A stretch of DNA of 7,813 nt from an uncultured Marmoricola sp. (GCA_937868455.1 CALMMO010000317.1:1-7813), one strand, 5' to 3'. Numbered from the stretch's first letter, positions 1 to 5,730 are shown. Notes: generated by a model not told the origin, from the letters alone. Translations and numbers: made by a program.

Positions 1-140
1 CTATCGGCCGCACCCCCGGTTGGTTGGCTCAGTGGCTCGAACTCGTGCAAGACAAGGACCAGAAGATCGCGCGCCCCAAGCAGATCTACACCGGCGACCG
101 CGGTCTAACTTTCGTGCCTCGCGAGCAGCGCTGGTCGTAG
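1..140 (+). CDS. gltA: Citrate synthase, C-terminal end (partial)
   Basis: The frame entering at base 3 gives 45 residues and a TAG stop at 138-140. It begins [13 protein letters not shown] and continues through [12 protein letters not shown] to the end PREQRWS. The 'GRTPGW..QW.E' helix and the following 'RP.Q.Y.G' stretch are the characteristic C-terminus of type II citrate synthases, which condense oxaloacetate with acetyl-CoA at the entry of the TCA cycle in the cytoplasm. The catalytic residues lie outside the window. A 2-methylcitrate synthase (PrpC) has a related C-terminus and cannot be fully excluded. The MFS gene starts 38 bp downstream on the same strand with no convincing terminator between them, so read-through is possible. 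Confidence 0.85.
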   Translation, partial: IGRTPGWLAQWLELVQDKDQKIARPKQIYTGDRGLTFVPREQRWS

Positions 141-178
141 GGGCCAGTCCACGCGCCCCCAGGCACTAAGGTCCAGGG

Positions 179-1408
179 GTGCTGAAACGATTGGGCTTCC
201 CCACCATCGGCGAACACCGCCGGTTCGTGGTGGCGTTGGCAATCGATGCCATCGGCTCTGGGGTGTGGATGCCCTTTGAGTTGCTCTTTTTCGTACGAGT
301 CACCGACCTGCCACTGAGCCACATTGGCGCGGCCATGAGTGCAGGCGCCTTGTTCGGCATACCCGTCTCGATGTTGATGGGCAGCGTCGTTGATCGCTTT
401 GGGCCCAAAGGCCCGCTGCTGGCTGGCCAACTCATCATGGCTGCAACCTTTGCGCTGAGCACGACCGTGACAGGCGTCGTTGGAGTGTGGGCGGTCGCGT
501 TGGCGTCTGCGGCGGCCACCAGCTTGTTTTGGGCAGCATTCGTGCCGTTGGTGACCGAGATTTCTGTGCCCGGTGAGCGCGAGATGTGGTTCGGCTTCTT
601 GGGCGCCCTGCGCAACGTCGGGTTTGCCCTGGGAGGGCTTGGCTCAGGGGTCGTGCTCACCATCGGCACGCTGGGGGCCTACTTCGGGGCTGCCTGGCTC
701 AATGCTGCGTCGTACTTGGTCTCCTTCATCATGCTGCTGGGCCTCGTGGTCAGTCCCCGCAGTGCCCGCAGCCCTGATGCGCCGAAGGCCCCGCGCCAGA
801 TCGGCCGCGTGTTGCGCGATCGAGGATTTGGCTGGTTCTGGCTGAGCAACCTGGGCTACGCGATGTGTTGCATCGTGCTCAATGTCGCGATCCCGATCTA
901 TCTGGTGACCTACGTCGGTTTGCCAGGCTGGGTCGCAGGCGTCGCCTTTGTCATCAACACCCTGCTCGTTGGTCTGGGTCAGGGTCTCGTCGTTCAAGCA
1001 ATGACAGGTCGAGTGCGCGCCCAGATCTTGCATGCCGGGTGGGCAGCGTTCGCGCTGGGGTTTGCCGGATTGGCCCTGTTGCCTCTGCTTTCGGGACCCG
1101 TGGCCATGATCACTGTGCTTATCGCCATCGTGATGTACACCCTGGGGGAATTGATCGGAGGACCAGTGTTGGCCACGATTGCCGCCGAAGCGCCACCTGA
1201 GGAGGCGCGCGGCAGTTACTCCGGCTTCTTCCAGGTCAGTTGGAATGTTGCCAACGTGGTCGCCCCGGCACTCTTCACCTGGTGGCTTGAGCGCTCGTTG
1301 ATGTGGTGGGGGGCTATTGCGATCTGCGCGATTGCGGTTGTCACCACGCAGTTGATGAAGTCACGGTTGCCTGCGGCCCGAGCGCATGTGACGAACGCCC
1401 CTCATTGA
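179..1408 (+). CDS. MFS transporter, 12 membrane segments
   Basis: The product has 409 residues, the usual length for a 12-helix major facilitator protein, and is strongly hydrophobic throughout. An MFS motif A between helices 2 and 3 is visible at about residues 68-80 (GSVVDRFGPKGPL), with the expected Gly, Asp-Arg and basic/Gly positions. A polar loop at about residues 195-212 (PRSARSPDAPKAPRQ) separates the two six-helix halves. It is a proton-driven exporter by family resemblance; nothing in the sequence identifies the substrate. The start is GTG at 179, with only a weak AAGG (168-171) 7 nt upstream, so a somewhat different start is possible. It follows citrate synthase by 38 bp and precedes a lipase that has its own promoter, so the order alone does not show a functional link. 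Confidence 0.9.
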   Translation: MLKRLGFPTIGEHRRFVVALAIDAIGSGVWMPFELLFFVRVTDLPLSHIGAAMSAGALFGIPVSMLMGSVVDRFGPKGPLLAGQLIMAATFALSTTVTGVVGVWAVALASAAATSLFWAAFVPLVTEISVPGEREMWFGFLGALRNVGFALGGLGSGVVLTIGTLGAYFGAAWLNAASYLVSFIMLLGLVVSPRSARSPDAPKAPRQIGRVLRDRGFGWFWLSNLGYAMCCIVLNVAIPIYLVTYVGLPGWVAGVAFVINTLLVGLGQGLVVQAMTGRVRAQILHAGWAAFALGFAGLALLPLLSGPVAMITVLIAIVMYTLGELIGGPVLATIAAEAPPEEARGSYSGFFQVSWNVANVVAPALFTWWLERSLMWWGAIAICAIAVVTTQLMKSRLPAARAHVTNAPH

Positions 1409-1422
1409 TTGCCGACTACTTC

Positions 1423-1451
1423 TTGTCAACAGACCTGACTCGAAGTAAGGT
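1423..1451 (+). promoter_or_regulatory. Sigma-70-type promoter of the lipase gene
   Basis: A TTGTCA -35 box at 1423-1428 (one mismatch to TTGACA) is followed by a 17-bp spacer and a TAAGGT -10 box at 1446-1451, which fits the actinobacterial TAnnnT consensus. The predicted transcript start near 1458 leaves a leader of about 44 nt containing the ribosome binding site at 1491-1496. It is the best two-box promoter I found in the window and implies that the lipase is expressed independently of the upstream transporter. Confidence 0.65.
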
Positions 1452-1490
1452 TCAGCCCAGCCGTGGAGCGCCCCGGTGGTTGTTAGAAGT

Positions 1491-1496
1491 GAGGTG
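1491..1496 (+). promoter_or_regulatory. Ribosome binding site deciding the lipase start
   Basis: GAGGTG lies 5 nt upstream of the GTG at 1502. This supports 1502 as the start, which also gives a well-formed signal peptide immediately. The GTG inside the site itself (1494) is in another frame. Confidence 0.7.
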
Positions 1497-1501
1497 ACCA
1501 G

Positions 1502-2719
1502 GTGTCTGGACTCAAACTCCGAGCCGCGGCAGCCGCGGCCATCGTGCTGGCTGGGATGACCATCAGCCCGGCTACGGCGGCGACCGAGCCACCGCGACCA
1601 GCGTTCTACGAAGCACCAGCGAACTTGCCAGCGGGCAACGGCACTGTCATTCGCAGCGAGGCGCTTAGCTACCTCCTCGATCCCGCTCAGGCCAACCAGG
1701 TGGCATTCAACTCCCAGCGAGTGCTCTACACGTCCACTAACCGTACGGGTAAGCGCATCGCGGTCTCCGGCACCGTGATGGTGCCCAAGTCCCCGTGGGT
1801 GGGCCTAGGCAGACGCCCGGTGATCGGCTACGCCGTTGGCACCCAGGGCATGGCCGACAAGTGCGCACCATCGCGACAGTTCAGTGACGGCCTCGAATAC
1901 GAAGGTCTCTTCATTCAGGGCCTCTTGATGCGCGGCTACGCGATCGCCATGACCGACTACGAAGGCCTCGGCACTGCAGGAATCCACACCTACATGGACC
2001 GGGTCTCACAAGGCCGAGCCGTGCTCGACATGGTGCGCGCTGCGGAGAAACTCAGCGGCACCGGACTGAGCAGCCTGAGCCCAGTGGGCATCCAGGGCTA
2101 CTCCCAAGGTGGTGGCGCGGCTGCAGCAGCTGTGGAGCTTGCCTCGACCTACGCCCCCGACCTGAAGGTCAAGGGCGCCTCGGTTGGTGCCGTGCCTGCC
2201 GATCTGCTCGCGGTTGCCAAGAACCTCGATGGCTCGATGTACGCCGAGTTCTTGTTCTACGCCACCCGCGGGCTGAGTGAGAGCTATGGCATCAACGCCA
2301 AGGACGCCTTCAACGATGCTGGCGACGCCGTCATCGACGGGGTCGAGGGGCACTGTGTGTTCGACCTTTTCTCCAACTCCGGCAAGAAGTTCGTCGATCT
2401 GACTAACTCTGGTCAGAGCGCGGGTCAGATTTACTCGCAAGCGCCGTACACCAGCATTGTGCAAGGCCAGCGTCTTGGTGACATCAAGCCCACCGTGCCC
2501 GTGCTGGTCACGCACTCAGCACTTGACGACGTGATCCCTTACGCAGTGGGTAAGGCCATGGCCAAGCGCTGGTGCGCAAAGGGCGCCAATGTCTACTTCT
2601 CGACGAACCTGAACCCCACCCACCTGGGTGGCATGTTGTCGACCTCGACGGAAATGTATGCATTCTTTGAGGCCCGGTTCGCCGGGGTTCCTCAATGGAG
2701 CAACTGCTGGACGCTGTAA
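1502..2719 (+). CDS. Secreted lipase/esterase of the LIP family (alpha/beta hydrolase)
   Basis: The 405-residue product begins with a Sec signal peptide: basic K5/R7, a hydrophobic Ala-rich core at about 8-20, and an ATA|A cleavage site after residue 26. The mature part is an alpha/beta hydrolase resembling the secretory lipase family (PF03583), whose model is Candida/Pseudozyma lipase A. The nucleophile is S201 in GYSQGG (199-204). The likely acid is D342 in HSALDDVIPY, and the base is H374 in NPTHLGG. Four Cys (121, 285, 358, 402) could form two disulfides, as fits an exported enzyme. The role is hydrolysis of acylglycerols or other esters outside the cell; chain-length preference is not readable. 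It has its own promoter (1423-1451) and ends just before a strong hairpin. The triad and length look intact. Confidence 0.9.
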   Translation: MSGLKLRAAAAAAIVLAGMTISPATAATEPPRPAFYEAPANLPAGNGTVIRSEALSYLLDPAQANQVAFNSQRVLYTSTNRTGKRIAVSGTVMVPKSPWVGLGRRPVIGYAVGTQGMADKCAPSRQFSDGLEYEGLFIQGLLMRGYAIAMTDYEGLGTAGIHTYMDRVSQGRAVLDMVRAAEKLSGTGLSSLSPVGIQGYSQGGGAAAAAVELASTYAPDLKVKGASVGAVPADLLAVAKNLDGSMYAEFLFYATRGLSESYGINAKDAFNDAGDAVIDGVEGHCVFDLFSNSGKKFVDLTNSGQSAGQIYSQAPYTSIVQGQRLGDIKPTVPVLVTHSALDDVIPYAVGKAMAKRWCAKGANVYFSTNLNPTHLGGMLSTSTEMYAFFEARFAGVPQWSNCWTL

Positions 2720-2726
2720 CCGAATT

Positions 2727-2763
2727 GGTCTCGGCGCCCGGGTTTAGCCCGGGTGCCGAGACC
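2727..2763. terminator. Bidirectional hairpin between convergent genes
   Basis: A 16-bp stem (2727-2742 with 2748-2763) has a single G-T pair and a five-base loop TTTAG. It begins 7 bp after the lipase stop. There is no clear T-tract on either side, so it fits the GC-rich, U-poor hairpin terminators common in actinobacteria. Its loop contains the stop codon of the convergent DUF2127 gene (2744-2746), and its right arm encodes that protein's last residues. Confidence 0.8.
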
Positions 2764-3559
2764 CTCGACTCAGTCGGTGCAGGTCGGCTTTGATCGATGC
2801 GGTCTCGACCTCAAGCAGCGAGGCCTGTTGTTGTTCTTCGACAAACGCCTCGTGCCCGCCGCGCAACCCAAAGAGTCGCTTTGTCCAGATCAGGTAAGCA
2901 ACCAATGCCAAGTTGAGCACCAAAATGGCGACCTTGACCCAGGTGACCTTGTGCACCAATTCATAGATCTCAAGGGGCACGAAGAAGCTGGTCGCCACGA
3001 CTGCGACGTACTCCCCCCAACGCTTGAGCAGCCACAAACCTACGAACTCGACGCAGTTGAGTAGTCCGTAGGCAGCCAATCCAATCGCCACCCAGGTCAA
3101 CGTGCCGTGGGCGGTCGACATCACTTTCTCGATCAGCTTGACCGGAGCGGTGGCTTCAACGTCGATGCCGATGCGATCAAAGATCGGCGCCAAGAGTGGC
3201 AGATAGGTGTCGAAGACTTTGGCCAGTGAGCCGCGGGCACCGTTGAAGACTTTGACGCCGTAAGCGAAGGCGAAGAACATCAACCCGCGAAATAGGCGCT
3301 CGACTGCGAAGAAGCGCAAGATGACCGCGTCTCGAAGGGCCTCTCCGCGAAGCACCAGCGGAGCAAGATTCGCTGGACCAAACCCATGAGGCGCACCCAG
3401 AACAAAGCTGCCACAGCGCAGGCACCGCCAGGTCTCCCCCAGTGCAGTGATCGCCTCAAGTCGTTGCGCAAGCTCCGGCTCATTGGGTCGGTAAGTGACA
3501 TGGCCCCGCATCCCGCAGGCGCGCACATTCCAGTCGAAATTTCGCCACGGATTCCACAC
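2744..3559 (-). CDS. DUF2127 membrane protein with N-terminal CxxC cluster
   Basis: The 271-residue product has two parts. The N-terminus holds C15, H20 and a WRCLRCG motif (C46, C49), which looks like a small zinc-ribbon-type site. The rest matches my recollection of the DUF2127 predicted membrane family: hydrophobic segments at about 91-106, 153-177, 182-200 and 208-227, with WGEYVAVVAT (181-190) and PLEIYEL (195-201) at the expected places. A charged, Gln/Glu-rich helical tail follows (about 236-265). The function of the family is unknown to me. The start is GTG with no Shine-Dalgarno site, but TAAGCT sits 6 nt upstream, so the message may be leaderless. It lies downstream of arfC on the same strand, separated by a terminator. 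The last codons lie inside the shared hairpin. Confidence 0.8.
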   Translation of the reverse strand: MWNPWRNFDWNVRACGMRGHVTYRPNEPELAQRLEAITALGETWRCLRCGSFVLGAPHGFGPANLAPLVLRGEALRDAVILRFFAVERLFRGLMFFAFAYGVKVFNGARGSLAKVFDTYLPLLAPIFDRIGIDVEATAPVKLIEKVMSTAHGTLTWVAIGLAAYGLLNCVEFVGLWLLKRWGEYVAVVATSFFVPLEIYELVHKVTWVKVAILVLNLALVAYLIWTKRLFGLRGGHEAFVEEQQQASLLEVETASIKADLHRLSRGSRHPG

Positions 3560-3565
3560 GGGGCG

Positions 3566-3571
3566 AGCTTA
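3566..3571 (-). promoter_or_regulatory. Candidate -10 box for a leaderless DUF2127 transcript
   Basis: On the minus strand TAAGCT (TAnnnT) ends 6 nt before the GTG start at 3559, so transcription would begin at or next to the start codon. No good -35 box is visible at 16-18 bp spacing, and no ribosome binding site precedes the start. Confidence 0.45.
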
Positions 3572-3596
3572 GAGGACAAGCCCGAAAACAGCCGGT

Positions 3597-3636
3597 GAAA
3601 AAGACAACTGGGGCCCCTTTGCAGGAGCCCCAGTTG
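3597..3636 (-). terminator. Intrinsic terminator of the arf operon
   Basis: Arms 3605-3617 and 3624-3636 pair over 13 positions with one mismatch around a TTTGCA loop. Read on the minus strand, the stem is followed at once by TCTTTTTC, a clear T-tract. It begins 10 bp after the arfC stop (3647-3649). This is the most textbook terminator in the window and separates arfC from the DUF2127 gene. Confidence 0.85.
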
Positions 3637-3646
3637 GTGGATCTAG

Positions 3647-4756
3647 TTAGCGGTTCTTCCAGTGCTTGAAGCCGGCTGCCAAAGCTGCCTCTTCGCTGTT
3701 GAACCACACCTCCGCGATGGTCCGGCCGTAGTACGGCGAGTCCTCGGGGTGGAAGAGCATCGAGTCAGCGTTGCCCTTGATGGTGAACGACGCGTGCGGC
3801 GAAGCACCTCCATCAAGCGGGTCAGCCGAACCGGCGCCGAACCGTGACTGTGCCGGCAGGTCTGCAAAGCCAGCGACCTTGGGCTCGCGCACGCGCTGGT
3901 CCCAACGAGTGAAGCCAGCAGCAGATGCCTTGTCCTCAGAGTTGAACCAAACCTCGGCAATGGTGCGACCGTAGTAAGGCGACTCAGTGGTGTGATAGAG
4001 CATCGAGTCAGCATTGCCCTTGATGGTGAACGACTCGTGAGGAGACGCACCACCAGCAAGCGGCTCAGCCGAACCCTCGCCGTAAGCACCAGCAGCCGGC
4101 ATCTCAACGAGCTTGGCAACCTTGGGCTCACGCACACGCTGGTCCCAACGAGTGAAGCCAGCAGCCTGAGCGGCGCCTTCGCTGTTGAACAATGCTTCTG
4201 CGATCGTGCGACCGTAGTAAGGCGACTCAGTCGTGTGGTACAGCATCGAGTCAGCGTTGCCCTTGATGGTGTACGACGCGTGCGGCGACGCACCGCCTGC
4301 AAGAGCCTCAGCCGAGCCAGCACCCCAACGACCAACGGCCGGGAGTGCGACAGCAGCTGCACCAGCAGCTGCCAGCGGCATAGCCGAGCCCGAAACATCA
4401 GCGTCAGCGTCAACCGAGGCGTCAGCGTCAGCCGACGCATCAGCGTCTACGTCAACACCTTCGTAGCGAGCGGCCGAGCCGTCAACGTCAGCGCTGAGGT
4501 CAACGTCGCCGTCAACGCCTGCGTCGACATCCGCGTCAACGTCTGCATCCACATCGGCATCAGCATCCGCAGTGAGGGCAGCGGCGCCAACACCGGCTGC
4601 ACCAGCAACACCAGCAGCGGCAACACCGGTGCTCACCGTGCGAGCAGTGAGCTGCTCAGTGCGCACCTTGCGCAACATCATCCACGCGGTGATCAAGAGA
4701 CCAGCCAGCGCAGCGAGGGTCACCCACAACCAGTTGTGGGACAAGATCGTGCTCAC
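3647..4756 (-). CDS. arfC: ArfC-like membrane protein with acidic Asp-alternating stretch and three sunset domains
   Basis: The 369-residue product has four parts. There is a membrane segment at about 9-28 followed by RKVR; an Ala/Gly-rich part at 43-61; an acidic low-complexity stretch at about 63-122 built of Asp alternating with Ala or Val; and three tandem 81-residue units starting near residues 145, 226 and 307. Each unit contains TIKGNADSML, SPYYGRTIAE and a WFNSE-like segment ending in AAGF..W. This pattern matches the 'sunset' domain of M. tuberculosis ArfC (Rv0901), which as I recall has one copy. The GTG start overlaps the arfB stop by 4 bp (GTGA), with AAGGGAG 7 nt upstream, so translation is probably coupled. 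By the positive-inside rule the C-terminal part would be cytoplasmic, but this is not certain. The biochemical role is unknown. Confidence 0.85.
   Translation of the reverse strand: MSTILSHNWLWVTLAALAGLLITAWMMLRKVRTEQLTARTVSTGVAAAGVAGAAGVGAAALTADADADVDADVDADVDAGVDGDVDLSADVDGSAARYEGVDVDADASADADASVDADADVSGSAMPLAAAGAAAVALPAVGRWGAGSAEALAGGASPHASYTIKGNADSMLYHTTESPYYGRTIAEALFNSEGAAQAAGFTRWDQRVREPKVAKLVEMPAAGAYGEGSAEPLAGGASPHESFTIKGNADSMLYHTTESPYYGRTIAEVWFNSEDKASAAGFTRWDQRVREPKVAGFADLPAQSRFGAGSADPLDGGASPHASFTIKGNADSMLFHPEDSPYYGRTIAEVWFNSEEAALAAGFKHWKNR
3650..4324 (-). repeat. Three tandem 243-bp coding repeats (sunset units of arfC)
   Basis: The units lie at 4082-4324, 3839-4081 and 3650-3838, the last one lacking the linker. 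The period is exactly 81 codons. Copies 1 and 2 share the linker WDQRVREPKVA, while copy 3 ends KHWKNR. Long stretches are almost identical at DNA level as well as in protein, for example around 3982-4023 and 4225-4266, which points to fairly recent in-frame tandem duplication. Confidence 0.9.
4391..4570 (-). repeat. Hexanucleotide-type low-complexity repeat encoding the Asp-alternating stretch
   Basis: This part of arfC is made of degenerate 6-bp units of the form GCnGAC/GTnGAC on the coding strand. It encodes alternating Ala/Val and Asp (residues 63-122), interrupted by SAARYEG near residues 94-100. About 21 Asp and one Glu face a single Arg. Such repeats can change length by slippage. Confidence 0.85.
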
Positions 4757-4905
4757 GAAAGAGCTCCCTTCGCGCTTTGGCCAGTTTCGGCCTCGAGTTC
4801 ATCCACGTGCGGCGTCATCATCTTGACGAGCGCCCAGGCCACTAACGCACCGACCGCAAACGCGATAATGAGCAGGAACCACAGTTGTCCAAATAGCCAT
4901 CCCAT
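4753..4905 (-). CDS. arfB: ArfB-like small single-pass membrane protein
   Basis: This short gene encodes 50 residues from an ATG at 4903-4905 to a TGA at 4753-4755. The product starts MGWLFGQLWF, has one membrane segment at about 8-27, one Lys (K28) just after it, and a polar acidic tail containing DELEAE. It matches M. tuberculosis ArfB (Rv0900) in length (50 residues, as I recall), in single-pass layout and in position between arfA and arfC. A GAGGAA ribosome binding site overlaps the arfA stop codon, and the start follows that stop by 9 bp. The stop overlaps the arfC start in GTGA. The tight packing supports one transcript and coupled translation. It is thought to be an accessory membrane subunit; no enzymatic motif is present. 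Confidence 0.8.
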   Translation of the reverse strand: MGWLFGQLWFLLIIAFAVGALVAWALVKMMTPHVDELEAETGQSAKGALS

Positions 4906-4914
4906 GTCAGTTCC

Positions 4915-5727
4915 TCACTTGACCTTGATGTTGACGTAGCGGTTGATGAATTCCGAACCCTGGGGATCTGAGGTGCCAGCCGAGACGGCTGAAATCGCGT
5001 CAGCAGAAACACCAGCGGCGATCAGGGCCTTCCTCACGGACTGAGCACGGCGCAAGGCAAGAGAGTCCTTGGCGCCAGGGTTGATGTGGCCGGTGACTTC
5101 AACCTTGGCATCGGCACAGTTCTTGATGTACACCGCAGCAGCGTTGACTTCACCCAGAGCCTGAGGGTCAAGCTTGTGGCTGAACTTGTCGAAGAGCACC
5201 TTGTCTTCGCCGATGGCGGAGTCGATGCTGCTCTGCAGGATGGCTGCGTCACATGAGTCGTCGCCGTTCTCCTCGCCAGTGGCGTCGGTGGGCTCGGGGC
5301 TCGGGGATGCGTCAGTGCCATCGCCATCGGTGCCAGTGCCACCTGCAGCAGCGCCGGGGCCAGCAAAGTTGACCACACGCGCGCCAGCACCGGTGAGGGC
5401 TGCCTCAACCTTGGCGCGGTCGCCTGCAGAGAGCGAGACACCGTCAGGCAGGTTGACTGTGGCGTCACGACCGCTGAAGTTGACGTCAACACCGTCAAGG
5501 CCTTGAACGCCGCTGTCAGCAAGAGCAGACACGCTGGCCTTGCCTAGGTCAGATTCCAATGCGGTGTGGCCAGTGAAAGCAGCAAGCGCGGCAAGCAGCA
5601 GCGGAATGCCTAGAAGAGCCAGCAGCCAACCCATGCCTGGATTGCGGTGGCCCCAGCGGGTGTCCGTCTCCCGCTCGTATTCGGTGTGCGTCACGGTGTG
5701 TGACGCGGAAGTGTCATGGTCTGACAC
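4915..5727 (-). CDS. arfA: ArfA/OmpATb-like protein with BON and OmpA-like domains
   Basis: The 270-residue product has a polar charged N-terminus (1-30), one membrane segment (about 33-52) and a BON-type domain (about 54-121). A Gly/Asp/Thr/Pro linker (122-157) leads to an OmpA-like domain (158-270) ending NRYVNIKVK. This is the architecture of M. tuberculosis ArfA (Rv0899), an envelope protein whose operon has been linked to ammonia release and growth at acidic pH. C159 and C204 are placed like the disulfide pair reported for the mycobacterial protein. The motif that usually reads GHTD reads GHIN (213-216), and the next loop is about four residues short, so binding of peptidoglycan by the usual residues is doubtful. 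The start is GTG at 5727 with AGGAGGT 3 nt upstream; spacing is short but the site is strong. arfB and arfC follow directly. Confidence 0.85.
   Translation of the reverse strand: MSDHDTSASHTVTHTEYERETDTRWGHRNPGMGWLLALLGIPLLLAALAAFTGHTALESDLGKASVSALADSGVQGLDGVDVNFSGRDATVNLPDGVSLSAGDRAKVEAALTGAGARVVNFAGPGAAAGGTGTDGDGTDASPSPEPTDATGEENGDDSCDAAILQSSIDSAIGEDKVLFDKFSHKLDPQALGEVNAAAVYIKNCADAKVEVTGHINPGAKDSLALRRAQSVRKALIAAGVSADAISAVSAGTSDPQGSEFINRYVNIKVK
5688..5706. repeat. Inverted repeat inside the 5' end of arfA
   Basis: GCGTCAC-N5-GTGACGC is a perfect inverted repeat with 7-bp arms, covering arfA codons 8-14. It could be a protein binding site or fold as an mRNA hairpin. Confidence 0.6.
5711..5727. 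repeat. Inverted repeat covering the arfA start codon
   Basis: GTGTCA-N5-TGACAC is a perfect inverted repeat with 6-bp arms that begins exactly at the GTG start codon. In the mRNA the start codon would lie in the first arm of a small hairpin. Its centre lies 22 bp, about two helical turns, from the centre of the repeat at 5688-5706, and both contain GTCA/TGAC half-sites. Confidence 0.6.
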
Positions 5728-5730
5728 GTG

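Noticed and set aside
140..159. Small hairpin GGGGC-N10-GCCCC after the citrate synthase stop, as a terminator
   Set aside because: The stem is only 5 bp and no T-tract follows, so it could arise by chance in GC-rich DNA.
166..669. Minus-strand open frame of 167 codons opposite the first MFS gene
   Set aside because: Its composition (Pro, Thr, Asn, Ala) is typical of the antisense of hydrophobic coding DNA, and the plus strand encodes a complete transporter.
2006..2515. Minus-strand open frame of 169 codons opposite the lipase
   Set aside because: The lipase is supported by its signal peptide, triad and promoter; the antisense product has no recognisable motif.
3650..4324. Regularly spaced repeats as a possible CRISPR array
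   Set aside because: The period is 243 bp, the units are in-frame protein domains, and no short repeat-spacer pattern is present.
3643..4440. Minus-strand open frame of 265 codons overlapping arfC in another frame
   Set aside because: It is Arg/Leu/Thr/Ser-rich and repeats with the same 243-bp period as arfC, so it is a shadow of the repeats.
3992..4939. Plus-strand open frame of 315 codons antisense to the arf genes
   Set aside because: It is the mirror of the repetitive, GC-rich arfC coding sequence. The product is Ser/Val/Arg low-complexity, resembles no family I know, and crosses the well-supported arfC and arfB genes.
5034..5522. Minus-strand open frame of 162 codons overlapping arfA in another frame
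   Set aside because: It is a Thr/Ser/Leu/Arg-rich shadow of arfA, whose BON and OmpA-like domains are clear.
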